12,930 nt of DNA from CAZGYE01 sp964530165 (GTDB lineage: Bacteria > Planctomycetota > Planctomycetia > Planctomycetales > Planctomycetaceae). Position numbers and translations under genes: made by a program. Location of the stretch: the NCBI GenBank assembly GCA_964530165.1, contig CAZGYE010000163.1:1-12930 (forward strand), given 5' to 3'. Under the pieces are notes generated by a model. It was not told where the DNA came from, did no database searches, and was given only the letters and a program-made list of their open reading frames with translations. The first letter of the stretch is position 1. Every line of letters starts with the position of its first letter. Below are positions 1 to 8,400 of this stretch, piece by piece.

Positions 1-1185
1 CTGTGGTTTGTCAGCAGTCGGGGCGAGGTGATTTGTCTCGATTCAGAAGGGTTCTACGACGGCGAGAACGACGGCCCTTTCAACAGCGAAGAAACCGAGG
101 ACAAGCTCGAAGCCGACGTCGTCTGGAAGTTCGACATGATGGCCGAGCTTGGCAGCGAACAGCACAACATGTGTGCCTGTTCGGTCACATTTGCCGGCAA
201 TCTGTTGTTCACCGGCACGTCCAACGGCATCGATGCCGAGCACTTCGGCATCCCCAAGCCGGACGCGCCGAGCTTCGTCGCCATGGACCGCAACACGGGC
301 AAGGTGCTCTGGACCGATCAGTCGCCCGGCAAGAACATTCTGCATGGTCAGTGGTCGTCGCCGATGTACGGAGTTTTCGACGGTCAGCCGCAGGTCGTGT
401 TCTGCGGGGGAGACGGCTGGGTGTACAGCTTCGATCCTCAAGGGGACGGCAAGGGCCATGCGAAGCTTTTGTGGAAATTCGACGTCAACCCGAAAGAGTC
501 GAAGTGGGTCGTGGGCGGCCGCGGAACACGCAACAGCATCATTGCCACTCCGGTCACTTACGCCGGTTTGGTCTACGTGGCGGCGGGGCAAGACCCCGAG
601 CACGGCGAAGGTGTCGGTCATCTGTGGTGCATCGATCCCACCAGACGCGGCGACGTCAGCTCCGAACTGGCCGTCGACGCCAACGGGAAGCCGATCCCGC
701 ACAGACGGCTGCAGGCCGTCGATCCCGAGGCGGGCGAGAGGGCCAAACCGAATCCGAACTCCGCCGTTGTTTGGCACTATAGCTGGATCGATCAGAACGG
801 CGACAAAGAAGAACAATTCGAAGAAGTGTTCCACCGGTCCTTAGGCTCGGTCGCCATCAAGAACGACCTGCTGTTCGTTGCCGACTTTGCCGGACTGGTC
901 CACTGTCTCGACGCCAAGAAGGCGGATGAAAAGAAAAGGCCGACGGTCTATTGGAAGTATGACATGTTTGCCTCGGCGTGGGGATGGCCGCTGATCGTCG
1001 ACGGCAAGGTTTACATCGGCGACGAAGACGGCGACGTGGCCGTCTTCAAGCTGGACAAGAAGAGAAAGCTCCTGAGCGAGATCAACATGAACAACGCCGT
1101 CTATGGCACGCCGGTCGTCGCCAACAACGTGCTGTACGTCACTACCAGATCGGCGTTGTTCGCGATCACACCGGACGGGAAGTAG
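1..1185 (+). CDS. PQQ-like beta-propeller repeat protein (5' end missing)
   Basis: The reading frame is open from the first base, so the N-terminus (probably with a signal peptide) lies outside the window; about 394 residues are visible, ending in TAG. The protein shows repeated propeller blades of the PQQ/BamB type: short strands ending in patterns such as GDGWVYSFDP, GLVHCLDAK and GDVAVFKLD, each followed by a W-K/Y-hydrophobic strand (LLWKFDV, VYWKYDM) and a G-x-P/V-hydrophobic-hydrophobic-x-G-x-hydrophobic-Y strand (TPVTYAGLVYVAAG, WPLIVDGKVYIGDEDG, TPVVANNVLYVTT). From family knowledge, such propellers are periplasmic or extracytoplasmic; some bind PQQ as dehydrogenases, others (BamB) are scaffolds. 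No dehydrogenase-specific residues could be checked, so an enzymatic role is not claimed. The last blade ends normally, so the C-terminus looks complete. Family confident, function unknown. Confidence 0.85.
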   Translation: MWFVSSRGEVICLDSEGFYDGENDGPFNSEETEDKLEADVVWKFDMMAELGSEQHNMCACSVTFAGNLLFTGTSNGIDAEHFGIPKPDAPSFVAMDRNTGKVLWTDQSPGKNILHGQWSSPMYGVFDGQPQVVFCGGDGWVYSFDPQGDGKGHAKLLWKFDVNPKESKWVVGGRGTRNSIIATPVTYAGLVYVAAGQDPEHGEGVGHLWCIDPTRRGDVSSELAVDANGKPIPHRRLQAVDPEAGERAKPNPNSAVVWHYSWIDQNGDKEEQFEEVFHRSLGSVAIKNDLLFVADFAGLVHCLDAKKADEKKRPTVYWKYDMFASAWGWPLIVDGKVYIGDEDGDVAVFKLDKKRKLLSEINMNNAVYGTPVVANNVLYVTTRSALFAITPDGK

Positions 1186-1188
1186 GCG

Positions 1189-1284
1189 GTGGCCGAAGCG
1201 ATCCGGCAATGCGCCGACGACCAGGACGCCCATGACATTCTCGCCGATGCGCTGAAGGCGATCAGAGAGCATCAAGACGACTAA
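1189..1284 (+). CDS. Possible 31-residue ORF or remnant tail
   Basis: A GTG three bases after the TAG of the propeller gene, and in the same frame, opens 31 codons ending in TAA. The peptide begins VAEAIRQCADDQDAHDILAD and is acidic and Ala-rich, with helix-like character. Third codon positions are mostly G or C, as in the real genes here, which hints at present or past coding. No clear Shine-Dalgarno sequence was seen. It could be a small protein, a remnant of a longer gene, or a tail of the propeller protein separated by one stop codon. It was not recognised. Confidence 0.25.
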   Translation: MAEAIRQCADDQDAHDILADALKAIREHQDD

Positions 1285-1325
1285 TCCGTCCCAGGTCCTA
1301 CCAGCCTGTTGAAGACACTGTTTCC

Positions 1326-1402
1326 ACGAGCCGCGACCGTTAGGGAGCGAGCGGTCCTTTCTCCGAGGTTTCTCAACCCGCTCGCTCACGCTCGCGGCTC
1401 GT
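1326..1402. repeat. Imperfect inverted repeat, about 25-29 bp arms
   Basis: The left arm (1326-1354, starting ACGAGCCGCGA and ending AGCGAGCGG) matches the reverse complement of the right arm (1378-1402, ending CTCGCGGCTCGT) over two blocks of about 11 and 9 bases. A small internal mismatch or indel separates the blocks, and the spacer is 23 bases. It could fold into a strong hairpin and end transcription of the propeller gene, but no T-run follows. Composition and layout resemble the dispersed palindromic elements of planctomycete genomes; that link is recollection, not tested. Confidence 0.75.
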
Positions 1403-1535
1403 ATCAGGATTTTCAAGGGGACTCATTCCAGCTCCGAGCGATTTTCAGAGCGCGTCATCGCGGGCCCTTCGCGACAGCTTTTGCTGCAGGCGCTGCATGC
1501 CCCTGAGCCAGCGGTCTTCTTCGCCGACGGAAAGC

Positions 1536-1564
1536 TTGCGACAGCCTCTGGGCCGGTCTAGACT
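1536..1564 (+). promoter_or_regulatory. Candidate sigma-70-like promoter for the amidase-like gene
   Basis: TTGCGA at 1536-1541 and TAGACT at 1559-1564 are separated by 17 bases and each match consensus at four of six positions. A second possible -10, TATAAC at 1574-1579, matches better but has no -35 at a suitable distance. The predicted transcript would start near 1571 and carry a leader of about 125 bases containing the 1584-1628 hairpins. Confidence 0.3.
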
Positions 1565-1583
1565 GAGAGCGACTATAACAACA

Positions 1584-1628
1584 GAACCGGCGAGCGGCCG
1601 GCGTAAGCCGGCTGGTTCGACAAACCAG
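1584..1628 (+). repeat. Hairpin cluster with two competing stems
   Basis: GCCGGC at 1597-1602 and again at 1607-1612 flank a GTAA loop. The stem is extended outside a 7-base bulge by GAACC (1584-1588) pairing with GGTTC (1614-1618). The 3' arm also overlaps CTGGTT (1612-1617), which can pair instead with AACCAG (1623-1628) around a five-base loop. The two folds exclude each other. It may be a dispersed repeat, a leader structure, or both. Confidence 0.55.
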
Positions 1629-1697
1629 TCATCTCTATGGTCGCCGAGGAAGAAAAGAAACGCAAAAGTCGACGTTCTTTACGAGCAAGGACCAACC

Positions 1698-3128
1698 ATG
1701 CGAAACCACAACCGAACCATCGCCATTGCGATCGCACTACTTGTTGGACCCATTGGGGGCGCGGCGTCGGCCCAACAAGTCGGGCCGCGGGCGCTATTCA
1801 TCGAGGGCTACACGAATCAGGTGAGCTACCAGCCCGGTGAAGAGATCGCCTTTCACATTTCCACCAGCGCCGCAAAATTCTCAATGGAGATCGCTCGCCT
1901 GGCGGCCGAGCGGGAGGTGATTTGGCAAAAGAGCGGTCTACCGGGACAAGAACATCCGGTGCCGGAAAACGCTTCGTCGCACGGTTGTGGCTGGCCGGCT
2001 TCGTTTGTTCTGAAAGTGCCCGCGGACTGGAAAAGCGGCTATTACGACGCGACGCTGCGAGTCGAGGATGGCGGCGGACAGTTTATCCACCGCAATCGCC
2101 GCACGGCCGTGGGATCGCTCTTTTTCATCGTGCGCTCGGCCCGTCCGGGACACGACACGAAGATCCTGATCCAGCTCACGACGAACACGTACAACGCCTA
2201 CAACAACTGGGGCGGCCACAGCCTGTATTCCTATCACGATCGCAATAAGTTGCAGGGCCACCGCGTTTCGTTCAATCGGCCGACGGCGGGGCAATTCAGC
2301 AACTGGGAGCGGCCGTTCGTCGCGTGGGCCGAGCAGAACGGTTATTCGCTCGACTACGCGGCCAACAGCGACCTGGAATTCCACCCGAAACTGCTCAAAG
2401 GTTATCGACTGGTGCTCTCGGTCGGCCACGATGAGTATTGGTCGTCGACGATGCGTGACCATTTGGAGGCGTTCATCGCCGGCGGCGGCAACGCGGCCTT
2501 CTTCAGCGGCAACACGTGCTGTTGGCAGGTGCGCAGCGAAGAAGAGGGACGGGCCTTGGTGTGCTGGAAGCAGTGGTACAATCTCGATCCGATCTACCGC
2601 ACCGGCGACCATCGGTTGCTCTCCACGCTATGGAGCCACCATTTGGTCGGACGTCCCGAAAACGAGTTGACCGGCGTGGGCTTTCTGTTCGGCGGTTACC
2701 ACCGCAGTCACGGCCAGTTTATGGATGGCTCGGGCGCCTTCACGGTGCACCGGCCGGATCATTGGGTTCTCGAAGGAACCAATCTGAAACGGGGAGACCA
2801 GTTCGGTGGCAAGGACACGATTGTTGGCTACGAGTGCGACGGGTGTGAGTTCCGCACCGAAGACGGGCTGCCCGTTCCCACGCATCAAGACGGCACGCCC
2901 GCGGGTTTCGTCATTTTGGCCACGTGTCCGGCGCGTTGGCATCCGGGCGACAGCCGCTGGTACGAGCGTTTCCCGGAAGGCCGGACCGGTGCCGCAGTGA
3001 TGGGAATCTACACCCGCGGCGGGACCGTATTCACCGCTGGGACAACCGATTGGTCGCACGGGCTACGAGGCAAAGACCCCGTGGTTGAACGAATCACGCG
3101 TAACATCTTGGATCGGCTTTCGAAGTAG
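1698..3128 (+). CDS. Secreted N,N-dimethylformamidase large-subunit-like protein
   Basis: 476 residues. The start at 1698 has AAGGA six bases upstream and gives a clear Sec signal peptide: MRNHN, a hydrophobic run, then ASA before a likely cut after residue 25. An N-terminal beta-sandwich-like part (about 30-145) precedes a catalytic-like domain with the hallmarks of the DMFase beta/large subunit: NTYNAYNNWGG (163-173), SVGHDEYWSSTMR (about 242-254), GGGNAAFFSGN, and a C-terminal TDWSHGL. From memory of the Paracoccus enzyme, mononuclear iron is held by Tyr399, Tyr440 and Glu521. Here Tyr165 and Glu246 have the same 81-residue spacing, and a tyrosine of SGYYDATL (115/116) may be the third ligand. 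Family members hydrolyse DMF or remain uncharacterised; the native substrate here is unknown. No small-subunit gene is adjacent. The export signal differs from what I know of the cytoplasmic enzyme. Confidence 0.8.
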   Translation: MRNHNRTIAIAIALLVGPIGGAASAQQVGPRALFIEGYTNQVSYQPGEEIAFHISTSAAKFSMEIARLAAEREVIWQKSGLPGQEHPVPENASSHGCGWPASFVLKVPADWKSGYYDATLRVEDGGGQFIHRNRRTAVGSLFFIVRSARPGHDTKILIQLTTNTYNAYNNWGGHSLYSYHDRNKLQGHRVSFNRPTAGQFSNWERPFVAWAEQNGYSLDYAANSDLEFHPKLLKGYRLVLSVGHDEYWSSTMRDHLEAFIAGGGNAAFFSGNTCCWQVRSEEEGRALVCWKQWYNLDPIYRTGDHRLLSTLWSHHLVGRPENELTGVGFLFGGYHRSHGQFMDGSGAFTVHRPDHWVLEGTNLKRGDQFGGKDTIVGYECDGCEFRTEDGLPVPTHQDGTPAGFVILATCPARWHPGDSRWYERFPEGRTGAAVMGIYTRGGTVFTAGTTDWSHGLRGKDPVVERITRNILDRLSK

Positions 3129-3524
3129 GACGGATTTCGGCACATCGGATCTGGTGTTAGGCATCGCAAATCGGCTGGTACTCGCGGTCGCGGATGCTTT
3201 CAGCAAGAAACCTTGTTGGATGCTCGGACCGGAGGTCGGGACATGTAACCATTTTGCACATAATGGTTTGCGTCACCCATTCGCGGCTCTCTCTCGCCGC
3301 AGCGCCGCGAGAACTGCCCTTGACCGTCTGAGTGCAAAATTCTATTCTGCCGCCTCTTCTCTCTCCTCTCTCCCTCGAAGAACACACTGACGGATTTGAA
3401 CAAAAGAACCGCTGGTCGTGACCGGCGAAGTCTCGTGCTGCGGATGTCCTCGCCCGCCGTCACCCGTGCGATCGGCGTCCCGCGGGATGCACCGCCGGCG
3501 CACGCTGTTGGGAGTCGTGTTTCG
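3129..3524. other. Intergenic region before the FlgI-like/smc pair
   Basis: 396 bases without a convincing gene. It holds a small hairpin (AACCATT at 3247-3253 with AATGGTT at 3262-3268, loop 8), an inverted repeat TCGCGGC (3281-3287) with GCCGCGA (3304-3310), a promoter candidate at 3320-3348, and a C/T-only tract at about 3351-3376. The downstream frame is open from a TTG at 3396, but the sequence before the 3525 ATG is Arg-rich and would put the lipoprotein signal internally. Confidence 0.55.
3320..3348 (+). promoter_or_regulatory. Candidate sigma-70-like promoter for the FlgI-like/smc operon
   Basis: TTGACC at 3320-3325 (five of six consensus bases) and TATTCT at 3343-3348 (four of six) are separated by the optimal 17 bases. 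Transcription would start near 3355, giving a leader of about 170 bases whose first part is a pyrimidine tract. No other promoter-like pair was noticed before smc, and the stop/start overlap at 5427-5431 suggests this promoter serves both genes. Confidence 0.45.
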
Positions 3525-5429
3525 ATGAACCCGTCGAGATTTGCCTGCTGGCTGCTGATCGTCGCATTCATCGGCTGTCAGCACTTTCACTTTGACAAGC
3601 TGCGCTCTCAAAGCCCCGAGGAAGAAGAGGAACTCAACGAAGAATTCGAAACCAAGGTCGAGACGCCATTGATCGGCGAATACGTCCGAACCGCCGGTCT
3701 GCACATAGTGACCCTGCAAGGTGTCGGGCTGGTGACCGGTCTGGACGGGACCGGCGGAAATCCACCGGAGTCGCATCTGCGCACCGCGCTGCTCGCGGAG
3801 ATGCGAAAACGTGGCGTCCGCAGTCCCAATACGATTCTCAAGTCTCCATCGACCGCGCTGGTCATCGTGCGCGGGTATTTACCGCCGTTGATTAAGAAGG
3901 GCGAAAAATTCGACGTGGAAGTTCGGCTGCCGGGCAACAGCGAAGCCACCAGTCTGAATGGCGGCCGGTTGTTGGAGACGCGTCTCTCCGAGCAGGCCAT
4001 CGTACCGGGTCGCGGAGCGATGAAGGGCCTCGACCTGGCGAAGGCGAAAGGACCGATCCTGGTTTCAACCGGCGAAGGCGATTCCAGTTCGAAGGCCGGA
4101 GTGCTCCGGCGCGGCCGTGTGTTGGGCGGTGGTCAGTCGCTCTGGGAGCGCAACATGACGCTTTATCTGCGAAACGACTTTCGGAGTGTGCGCAATGCCA
4201 AACGGATCGCCGACCGCATCGGCCAACGGTTTCATCATTACGACCGCCACGGATTGCAACAGTCGCTGGCTAAGGCGAAGACCGATCAGAAGATCGAGTT
4301 AAAGATTCTGCCCAAGTACAAAGACAACTTCCCACGGTTCGTTGAGGTCGTTCGCAGCATTGCCTTTCGCGAAACACCGGTCGCGCAGCGTATGCGAATG
4401 GGGCAACTCAAAGAGAGACTGCATGTCCCGCACACTGCCCAGCGCGCGGCACTTCAACTAGAGGCGATCGGTCCGGAAGCCATCCCGGTTCTGAAGACCG
4501 GACTGACAAATAGTAGTCTCGAAGTCCGTTTCCACTCGGCCGTGGCGCTGGCGTATCTGGAAGAAGCCGCCGGGCTTCCGACTCTGGCCGAAGCGGCCCG
4601 TGACGAACCGGCGTTTCGCGTGTTTGCTCTGGCGGCAATGGCCGTGATCGACGAGGCCGAATCGCATTTACTGTTGCGCGAGTTGATGAACCAGCGCAGC
4701 CCCGAGACCCGATACGGGGCGTTCCGCGCATTATCCACGCTGGATGAACACGATCCCTTCATCCGCGGCGAGAAATTGAATGACCAGTTCATGCTCCACG
4801 TGCTGGACACCAAGGGTGATCCAATGATCCATCTGACGCACTGGCGTAAAGCCGAAATTGTGCTGTTCGGAGCCGATCAACGCTTCCAGACGCCCATGAT
4901 GGTGCGGGCCGGCAAGAGCATTCTGGTCACCGCAGCCGGGGGAAGCGACACCATTACTGTCAGTCGCTACGAAAAAAACCAACCGGACCGGAAGAAAGTG
5001 GTCTCGTCGCGCGTCGCCGACGTGATCCGTACCGTTGCGGAATTCGGTGCGACTTTTCCCGACGTCGCCGGGATGCTCGTGCAGGCCGGCCGGCAGCACA
5101 ACACTCCGTCCCGAATCCAAATCGACGCCCTACCGCGAGGCGGGCGTTTCTACGTGCGGCCTAAAAACGAAATCGGCGGCACTTACCAGGCTGAGACACG
5201 TGTCGGACATTCGCACTTCACTCCCAACCTGTTTGACGCTGCCCAACAGACCACACACGAGGAGACGAAAAGTGGTCTCTCGACGACCGGCGCCGATGGC
5301 GTCGCCGGCGCGAGTAGAGCGGCTGCCGCCGATGACGTGCAGACCGCCGATTTTGAGGACGCCGGCGATGAGTCCCCAAAACGTTTCGACTTGTTCCGGT
5401 TCTTCAGAAGGTCCACGAAGGTTCGCTGA
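3525..5429 (+). CDS. Lipoprotein with FlgI (P-ring)-like domain and HEAT-like region
   Basis: 634 residues from the ATG at 3525 (GGAG at 3511-3514, rather distant). The N-terminus MNPSRFACWLLIVAFIGC is a lipoprotein signal with lipidation Cys at 18; Phe at -3 is slightly atypical. After an acidic linker (31-46), residues about 48-240 match flagellar P-ring protein FlgI: TLQGVGLVTGLDGTGG (63-78) mirrors the FlgI motif around GYGLVVGLNGTGD, followed by the VIVRGYLPP.IKKGEKFDVEV and SLNGGRLLETRL strands. Residues about 300-405 are alpha-helical HEAT-like repeats (A-x-x-AL and IPVL patterns), and a second beta-rich part (about 440-546) precedes a disordered-looking tail. FlgI forms a periplasmic ring round the flagellar rod but is normally about 350 residues and exported without lipid. 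No flagellar genes lie nearby, so a flagellar role is not assumed. TGA overlaps the smc ATG. Confidence 0.75.
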   Translation: MNPSRFACWLLIVAFIGCQHFHFDKLRSQSPEEEEELNEEFETKVETPLIGEYVRTAGLHIVTLQGVGLVTGLDGTGGNPPESHLRTALLAEMRKRGVRSPNTILKSPSTALVIVRGYLPPLIKKGEKFDVEVRLPGNSEATSLNGGRLLETRLSEQAIVPGRGAMKGLDLAKAKGPILVSTGEGDSSSKAGVLRRGRVLGGGQSLWERNMTLYLRNDFRSVRNAKRIADRIGQRFHHYDRHGLQQSLAKAKTDQKIELKILPKYKDNFPRFVEVVRSIAFRETPVAQRMRMGQLKERLHVPHTAQRAALQLEAIGPEAIPVLKTGLTNSSLEVRFHSAVALAYLEEAAGLPTLAEAARDEPAFRVFALAAMAVIDEAESHLLLRELMNQRSPETRYGAFRALSTLDEHDPFIRGEKLNDQFMLHVLDTKGDPMIHLTHWRKAEIVLFGADQRFQTPMMVRAGKSILVTAAGGSDTITVSRYEKNQPDRKKVVSSRVADVIRTVAEFGATFPDVAGMLVQAGRQHNTPSRIQIDALPRGGRFYVRPKNEIGGTYQAETRVGHSHFTPNLFDAAQQTTHEETKSGLSTTGADGVAGASRAAAADDVQTADFEDAGDESPKRFDLFRFFRRSTKVR

Positions 5430-8400
5430 TGCTGAAGTCGCTGGAACTGTTCGGCTTTAAGAGCTTTGCCGACCGAACCAAATTCGAGTTTGCCCCCGGC
5501 ATCACGGGCATTGTGGGGCCAAACGGCACCGGCAAGAGCAACGTCGTCGACGCGATCAAGTGGATCCTCGGCGATCAAAGCCCCAAGAGTCTACGAGGCA
5601 AGGAGATGACAGACGTCATCTTCAACGGGGCGACCGGCCGCAAACCGAACAGTCTCGCCGAAGCGACGCTCAGCTTCGACAACGCCAGCGGGTTTCTGCC
5701 GATCTCTTCGCAAGAGGTCCACATTGGCCGGCGCATCTGGCGCAGTGGTGATGCCGAATATCTCATCAACCGCGCGCCGGCACGGTTGAAGGACGTCCGC
5801 GAGCTCTTCATGGGCACCGGTGCAGGGGCCGCCGCCTATTGCATTATCGAACAGGGCCGCGTCGATCAGATTCTCGAGGCAAACGCAACCAGTCGCCGTC
5901 TGGTATTCGAAGAAGCGGCGGGCATCAGCCGTTACAAGTCCCGCAAGAACGAAGCGCTTCGCAAGCTCGAACGGGTCGACCAGAATCTGCTGCGTCTGAG
6001 AGACATCGTTGATGAAATCGAGGCCCAGTTGAATTCCCTCCGCAGCCAGGCGACCAAGGCGGCCAAGTACCGAGAGGTCTCCGAAAGCTTGAAGGAACTG
6101 TGGCTGGGGCTGGCCGCCGACGATTTTCGTCGGCTATCGGACCAATCCGAACAGGCCCTTCGGCAGGCGCAAGAGCTGACGGAACAAACTGAGGAGCTGG
6201 GCGGCCGGCAGCAAGAGATCGACGGGCGTTTGGCGACACTCGACGCCGAGATTGCTGCGCTGGACGACCGGCTCCGCGAAGTCCAACGGCACAGCGCCAC
6301 GCATCGCGAGCAGATCGCCAGCCACAAGGCCACCCTTGGGCATCAATCCGCCCGCTGGGGCGAATTGGATTCGGAACGAATCCGGCTGCGCAGACAGCGC
6401 GTGATCATGGAATCCCGCGCCCGAGACGTGTTCACAGAACGAGAGCACAACCAGGAGGTCCTCGACCAGTTCGAAGGCGAATTCTCAAATCGGGAAAAGC
6501 AGCTCCAGGCCGAAGAAACGCAGATTCGCGAATTATCGGCTCGTGTCGAGGCGGAGCGAAAACGCATCTCCGAAGATCGCGAGCGTTGCTTCGAGCGCAT
6601 GCACACGCTCTCTGCCGAGAAACAGCGGGCGACCGGGCTTGAGTCGCAGTTAAAGGCCCTCCGCAAAGCGAAGCAAACCGCCGAACGCCGACGCGACGAG
6701 TTGGATGTTCAAATCGCCGGCTGCCGGGCTGAGCGTGACCGGCGTCGCTTCCGCCTCACCGAAGCGGAAAACCAACTTGCCGTCGCCGAGGGAAAAAACC
6801 GCGACATTCATGAAAAGCGGCAGACGCTGGCGGTCCAGCAGGACGAGAACCAGCAAATACTGTCTCAATGGCGCTTGTCGGCTAGCGCCGGCCAGGCGCG
6901 CAAAAGTGTCTTGGAAGACCTCGAACGCCGTCAGGAAGGTTTGGGAATCGGCGTCAAAGAGATTCTCAGCCGGGCCAGGACGTCGGACTACCCCCCCTGG
7001 AACCGGATTCTCGGAACGGTGAGCGACCTGATCGAAGTCGATCTGGAACAGGCGGCCCTGCTGGAAGTAGCGCTGGGCGGCCGCGCGCAATTAATCGTGC
7101 TGGAAGACTACGAGCCGTTGATCGACTATTTGAACGAAGGCGCGTGTCAAATTTCCGGTCGGGTCGGCTTTGTGGCTTTGGAAGAAGGGCACAAAGGCAC
7201 AGAGGCGCAAAGGAACAAAGGGGCAGAGGAAGAGCGGCAAGAAGGGCACAAAAGCACTCAGGAAGACACGCAGGAAGGTGCAGAGGCAGGGGAGTCCGCG
7301 GCATCTCAACTTTGTGCCTTTGTGCCTTTGCCCCTTTACGCCTCTCTTCCCGACCTTTCCGAACATCCGGGAGTCGTCGACCGCGCGGATCGGCTCGTGC
7401 GGTCCTCGGAGAAGGTTCCGAGATTGGGCGAGCATTTGCTCTCGGACACGTGGATTGTCGACACATTAGAAGTGGCGCTGAGGCTCTCCGCTGGGGCGGG
7501 GCGGGGATGCCGGTTCGTGACGTTGCAAGGTGAGTTGCTCTGCTCGGGCGGCGCGCTGTACGCCGGCACGGTCCGCAGCGAATCAGCGCTGGTGTCGCGC
7601 AAAAGCGAGTTGCGCCGGTTGAAGAACGATTTGTTCCGCCTCGACCGGCAGATCGCCGAGAAAGAGCACGAAATCGCCAATTTAGGAGACTCGCTCACCG
7701 GCGTCGACGTCGAGCTGGAGACCGCCCGGTCCGAAATCCAGGAACTCCTCGAAGAGCTTGTCCGGTTGAGGTCGGATGTCAGCGACGCCGGGCGGGAACT
7801 CGAACAACGGCGGCGCGACCGGGAGGGCGTCGACGACGAGTTGGCCAACATTGCCGAACGGGACGAGCAACTCGGTCTCGATCTCGAGGACGCTCACATG
7901 GGACTCGCCCGAGCCGAAGAGGATCTGCAGACGCTGCAAACCGAGATTGAAGCTTCCGAACGCGACGTCTCCCGCATTGAGCATCGTCTCGAAATGGCCC
8001 GGCAGAAGCGCACCGCCGGACAACTCGATTTGGCCAAGCAAGAGGAACGGCTCAACGGCCTGCGGAACTCGCACGAGCGGCTGGAACGGGAAGTCACGCA
8101 ACGCATGCAGCAACGAGACGAAGTCGAGCGCCGGGTGGAAGCGGCTGAATCGAAACGCCGACAGACCATCCTGCAGATCCTCAATGTCAACGCGGTTCTG
8201 GCCGAACTCTTCCTGACGGAAGAAGCATCGGCAGCAGACACGGCCGCGCTGCTGAGCGAAAGAGAGCAGTTGCGCGGCCAGCGGACAACTCTCAAGAAAG
8301 AGGAAACCGGGATGCGTCAGCGGCTCGGCGAACTGAGCGATCGACGTCATCAGGCAGAGATCAAGGCCCGCGACATTCGTCACCAAATCAAAACGTTGGA

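Larger units (their letters stand above)
1186..1697. other. Repeat-rich intergenic region
   Basis: This 512-base gap follows the propeller gene. It holds a possible 31-codon ORF at 1189-1284, a long imperfect inverted repeat (1326-1402), a sigma-70-like promoter candidate (1536-1564), a hairpin cluster (1584-1628), and the Shine-Dalgarno sequence of the next gene (AAGGA at 1687-1691). The frame of the next gene stays open upstream to an ATG at 1497, but that extension translates the hairpins and precedes a clear signal peptide, so it is treated as non-coding. Confidence 0.6.

Noticed and set aside
1497..1697. N-terminal extension of the amidase-like gene from an ATG at 1497
   Set aside because: It translates hairpins, is low-quality sequence, and would bury a clear signal peptide; the 1698 ATG has a well-placed AAGGA.
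3247..3268. Hairpin after the amidase-like gene as a terminator
   Set aside because: The stem is only seven AT-rich pairs, lies about 120 bases past the stop, and has no T-run.
3396..3524. TTG start giving 43 extra residues before the FlgI-like lipoprotein
   Set aside because: The extension is Arg/Ser-rich and would make the lipoprotein signal internal; the ATG at 3525 gives a proper signal and lipobox.
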